This document shows positions 61,455-64,000 of a stretch of 64,000 nucleotides of DNA, piece by piece. Each line of letters begins with the position of its first letter. Within the stretch, counting starts at the first letter, position 1. Source of the stretch: Streptomyces sp. Mut1 (GTDB lineage Bacteria > Actinomycetota > Actinomycetes > Streptomycetales > Streptomycetaceae); assembly GCF_030719295.1 (NCBI RefSeq), contig NZ_CP120997.1, positions 5,343,501 through 5,407,500 of the forward strand, read 5' to 3'. The notes under the pieces were generated by a model. That model searched no databases. It was not told where the DNA came from and was given only the letters and a program-made list of their open reading frames with translations. Made by a program: the position numbers and the translations under genes.

Positions 61455-61643
61455 ATGAGCGAGTCGGCACGGAACGACGCAACGGCCACGACGGGCACGG
61501 GGGAGCTGCCCGACCTGCTGGGCCTGGACCTGGCGACCCTGCGGACCCTGGACCACCCGGTGCTGACCGAGGTGGTGGCGGATCTGCGGGGGCGGGCGGA
61601 GCAGCCCAGGGAAATGCTCTGGGGGTTCACCAACGCCTTCTGA
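61455..61643 (+). CDS. fxsA: FxsA-type ribosomal peptide precursor
   Basis: A 62-residue precursor. The leader-like part reads ELPDLLGLDLATLRTLDHPV (about residues 17-36), the conserved stretch of FxsA-type peptides, and the C-terminus is MLWGFTNAF, a variant of the FxSxx-COOH ending. FxsB-family radical SAM enzymes crosslink the aromatic residue with the residue two places on, here predicted between F58 and N60. ATG 61455 follows GGGGAGG; the GTG immediately before it is also possible. It lies 161 bp after the SAV_2336-type gene and 238 bp before the maturase gene. Confidence 0.85.
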   Translation: MSESARNDATATTGTGELPDLLGLDLATLRTLDHPVLTEVVADLRGRAEQPREMLWGFTNAF

Positions 61644-61881
61644 GGAGGACGTCCACCGACACGGTCCGGACAGGAAGGTCCACCGACGGCTGTCCCGGGC
61701 GGATGGCCGCGGTCCGGTGGTGCCGTCCCGCGTCCCGGGCACCGCACGGTTTCGGCCCTGGGTGTGCCCGATCAGGACATCGTGGCCCGCGACGGGGCTG
61801 CGCATGCCGTACGCCGGGGACACTCCCTCCGGGCCGGTATCGGGGGCCACCCCGGCCGGCGTACAGCACGGGGGTGCTTGA

Positions 61882-63156
61882 GTGGCTGGACGGACGACGC
61901 CCCGGGAGGAGCGGTCCGCGGAACGGGCGCCGCGGCGCGATGCCCGTGCGCACCTCCGCGCGGGCCCGGCACCGGCGGACGGACCGGGCGCGACGCCGGT
62001 CCCCTTCGGCCAGTTCATCGTGAAGGTGCACGGCCGCTGCAACCTCGCCTGCCGCTACTGCTACCTGTACGAGGGCCCCGACCGGACCTGGCGCGACCGC
62101 CCCGCCGCCGCGGCCCCCGCCGTTCTGGACCGCACCGCCGGCCGCATCGCCGAGCACGCGACGGCCCACGGGCTCCGTAGCGTCGCCCTCGTCCTGCACG
62201 GCGGTGAACCCCTCCTCGCCGGACCCGGCCGGCTGGCGGCCCTCGCCGACGCGGTGCGCGCGCGGGTGCCGGCGGGATGCGCCGTCCACACCACCGTGCA
62301 GACGAACGCCACCCTGCTCACCGACGCCGGGATCACCACCCTCGCCCGGCACGGCATCCGCGTCGGCATCAGCCTCGACGGCGGTCTGGCCGCCCACAAC
62401 ACCCTGCGCACCGACCACGCCGGCCGCCCCTCCTGGCCCGCCGCCTCACGCGGTGCCCGGCTCCTGGCCGACCACCACCCCGACGCGTACGCGGGCATCC
62501 TCACCGTCGTCGACCCGCGCACGGACCCCCTGGAGATGTACGAGTCGCTGCTCGCCCTGCGCCCCCCGGCCCTGGACCTCCTCCTGCCGCACGGCAACTG
62601 GTCCAGCCCGCCGCCCGGACTGCCCGGACTCACGGACACGGCCATGGGCCCGGGATCGGGCCGCGCGACCCCGTACGGCGACTGGCTGTGCGCCGTCTTC
62701 GACCACTGGTGGCCTGCCCCGGGGCGGGAGACCCGCATCCGGCTCTTCGAGGAGTGCGTCGCCCTGCTCCTCGGACTGCCCGCCGCCACCGAGTCCCTCG
62801 GTCTCGATCCGGTCAACGCGGTCGTGGTCGAGACGGACGGTTCCATCGAGCAGGTCGACTCCCTCAAGTCCGCGTACGACGGCGCGGCCGCCACCGGCCT
62901 CGACGTCTTCCGCCACACCTTCGACGACGCCCTGCGCCACCCCGGTGTCGCCGCCCGCCAGGCGGGAGCCGGCGCGCTCGCCGCCGCCTGCCGCGCCTGC
63001 CCGCTGCTGACCGTGTGCGGTGGCGGCCACTACGCGCACCGCTATCGCGCAGACAACGGCTTCGCCAACCCCTCCGTCTACTGCGCCGACCTCGAACGGC
63101 TGGTCCGCCACGTGGCCGCCAGGCTCGCCGAAGCAACCGCTGGAGACCTTCCATGA
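61882..63156 (+). CDS. fxsB: FxsB-type radical SAM/SPASM peptide maturase
   Basis: A 424-residue radical SAM enzyme. The cluster motif is C53-x3-C57-x2-C60 (GRCNLACRYCYLYEG), preceded by FGQFIVKVHG, typical of FxsB. GGEPLLAG, TNATLLT and GISLDGG follow as SAM-barrel motifs, and a C-terminal SPASM region has Cys-rich ACRACPLLTVCGGGHYAHRY and VYCADL for auxiliary clusters. It should form a cyclophane crosslink in the FxsA-type peptide. GTG 61882 is the longest reasonable start, with weak ribosome-site evidence and a 40-residue Arg/Pro-rich head. It overlaps the next gene by 4 bp. Confidence 0.9.
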   Translation: MAGRTTPREERSAERAPRRDARAHLRAGPAPADGPGATPVPFGQFIVKVHGRCNLACRYCYLYEGPDRTWRDRPAAAAPAVLDRTAGRIAEHATAHGLRSVALVLHGGEPLLAGPGRLAALADAVRARVPAGCAVHTTVQTNATLLTDAGITTLARHGIRVGISLDGGLAAHNTLRTDHAGRPSWPAASRGARLLADHHPDAYAGILTVVDPRTDPLEMYESLLALRPPALDLLLPHGNWSSPPPGLPGLTDTAMGPGSGRATPYGDWLCAVFDHWWPAPGRETRIRLFEECVALLLGLPAATESLGLDPVNAVVVETDGSIEQVDSLKSAYDGAAATGLDVFRHTFDDALRHPGVAARQAGAGALAAACRACPLLTVCGGGHYAHRYRADNGFANPSVYCADLERLVRHVAARLAEATAGDLP

Positions 63157-64000
63157 GCACCGCCATCCCCGACCACGTCCTGCGCGAACTCGGCCGCACC
63201 GAGGGCGACGCCGCGTCCCTCGGCCTGCTCGTCCGCGACCAGGACACCCGCCGCCTCCTCCTTCTGAGGGCGGTGCTCGACGCGGCGTCGGCCGCGCCGG
63301 CGACCGTGTGCCCACCCCCACTGCTGGACCGGCTGCGCGAGGACTGGGCCCTGCTCGAAGCCGCCGAACGCACCGACCGGGCCGCGGCGCGCACCGTCCT
63401 GTTCCACCCCCTGGCCGGCCCCTGGGCGCAGCGCCTGCTGGGCGGCCTCACCGCCCCGGCCGCGGGCCCGGACCTCCTCGCGGACCTGGCCCACCTGACC
63501 GCACTCGCGGCCGCGGCGGCGATCCGGGCGGGGGTGGATTTCACCGTCTGCCTCGGCCCCAGGGACGGGCTGCTGTCGCTGCCCACGCTGGGAGCCGCCC
63601 GGGTGGACGCGGGCCCGGTCGAACTGCACTGCTCGGGAGGCGAGCTGACGGTACGGCCTGCTGACGTGCCGCCCCTGACCGTACGCATTCAGTCGGACGG
63701 CACCACGGGATCAGCGGACCCACGGTGGCTGCCCATGCTTATGCTGCCTGCGGTACTGCCGGGATCCGGTGCCATCCCGCTCGACGACCTCGACCCGTAC
63801 CGCACCCTTGGCAGCGGACTCGAAGAACACGGACTGAGCGGTGCGGACCCGATCGACGACTGGGAGCGCAAGGCCTGGATCGAGTCCTGGTCAGGGATCG
63901 AGCCGCTGCTGCGCATCGGCGGAGAACACCGGCTTGCCGAGGCGGCCGTCCTGCTGCGCTGCATGGTCCCCCTCGGGCCACCGCCCGGCTCCGGGCCCAC
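63153..64000 (+). CDS. HExxH-type peptide hydroxylase-like protein, partial at the window edge
   Basis: 282 complete codons of a longer protein, open to the right edge. It starts MSTAIPDHVLRELGRTEGDAASLGLL and includes LDDLDPYRTLGSGLEEHGLS, a segment seen in the HEXXH-motif family that accompanies FxsB (now regarded as 2-oxoglutarate/iron peptide beta-hydroxylases). The HExxH motif itself would lie beyond the window, so the assignment rests on context and N-terminal resemblance. ATG 63153 overlaps the fxsB stop (ATGA), so both maturation enzymes are translationally coupled. Confidence 0.78.
   Translation, partial: MSTAIPDHVLRELGRTEGDAASLGLLVRDQDTRRLLLLRAVLDAASAAPATVCPPPLLDRLREDWALLEAAERTDRAAARTVLFHPLAGPWAQRLLGGLTAPAAGPDLLADLAHLTALAAAAAIRAGVDFTVCLGPRDGLLSLPTLGAARVDAGPVELHCSGGELTVRPADVPPLTVRIQSDGTTGSADPRWLPMLMLPAVLPGSGAIPLDDLDPYRTLGSGLEEHGLSGADPIDDWERKAWIESWSGIEPLLRIGGEHRLAEAAVLLRCMVPLGPPPGSGP

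Noticed and set aside
61160..62023. Plus-strand frame linking the end of the SAV_2336-type gene to the FxsA region
   Set aside because: Shadow frame rich in Arg/Gly/Pro; the FxsA-type frame with its own ribosome site and conserved C-terminus occupies the same DNA.

Overview
The window is a stretch of chromosome from a Streptomyces species. The DNA is very GC-rich with strong G/C bias at third codon positions, there are many GTG starts, and the gene order matches what I remember of the S. coelicolor chromosome from about SCO5226 to SCO5261 (nrdA, dasR-dasABCD-nagB, wblE, prsH-sigH, eshA-type encapsulin, sodN-sodX, malic enzyme). That correspondence is recalled, not computed. No rRNA, tRNA, CRISPR array, IS element or prophage was recognised.

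Layout. 1-4.5 kb: partial class I ribonucleotide reductase (nrdA) behind a cobalamin riboswitch, then a DUF3311/SSS monocarboxylate-type symporter pair. 4.5-12.6 kb: the aminosugar regulon, with the GntR regulator DasR, the chitobiose ABC importer DasABC, the GH3 hexosaminidase DasD, NagB, and a SIS-domain enzyme divergent from nagB; three DasR-box (dre) sites lie here and a fourth in front of the next gene. 12.9-18.2 kb: a PdtaS-type sensor kinase, WhiB-like WblE with a Crp-type palindrome upstream, a lipid kinase, and the PrsH/SigH stress sigma operon. 18.4-27.4 kb: UBP zinc finger, cation/proton antiporter, PLP enzyme, amidase, the nitric-oxide pair Hmp/NsrR with two NsrR-type operators, and a family 2B encapsulin shell gene followed by a polyprenyl diphosphate synthase that may be its cargo. 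27.6-41.8 kb: a self-regulated YtrA-type operon, the snapalysin/LysR pair with an iterated 24-bp repeat between them, a sortase-anchored surface protein, several small enzymes, a TetR/MFS pair, a lone DarG-like macrodomain, and the nickel superoxide dismutase pair SodN/SodX. 42-53.6 kb: ECF sigma plus membrane partner, amino-acid ABC importer, malic enzyme, quinone oxidoreductase, HTH/Clp-N pair, a 21-bp minisatellite, and a PadR/DUF4097 operon with operator-like repeats.

The most interesting region is 53.7 kb to the right edge. It holds a tightly packed set of genes: a Trypco1-type protein, a protein joining an intact trypsin-like protease to a VMAP-type region, a MoxR AAA+ ATPase, a 1261-residue SAV_2336-type protein (vWA plus TPR-like repeats), and then a ribosomal-peptide pathway: a 62-residue FxsA-type precursor ending FTNAF, an FxsB-type radical SAM/SPASM enzyme, and a protein resembling HExxH-type peptide hydroxylases that runs off the window. 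The first four genes look like an NTP-dependent protease-effector conflict system. Their direct coupling to a peptide-maturation cassette suggests a system in which a modified peptide is signal, effector or guarded target.

Regulation that can be read from the sequence: a B12 riboswitch (nrdA), DasR (dasA, nagB/SIS, possibly the PdtaS-like kinase), NsrR (hmp, nsrR), a YtrA-type GntR repressor, a PadR repressor, and possibly Crp at wblE. Many convergent gene pairs are separated by long, nearly perfect hairpins.
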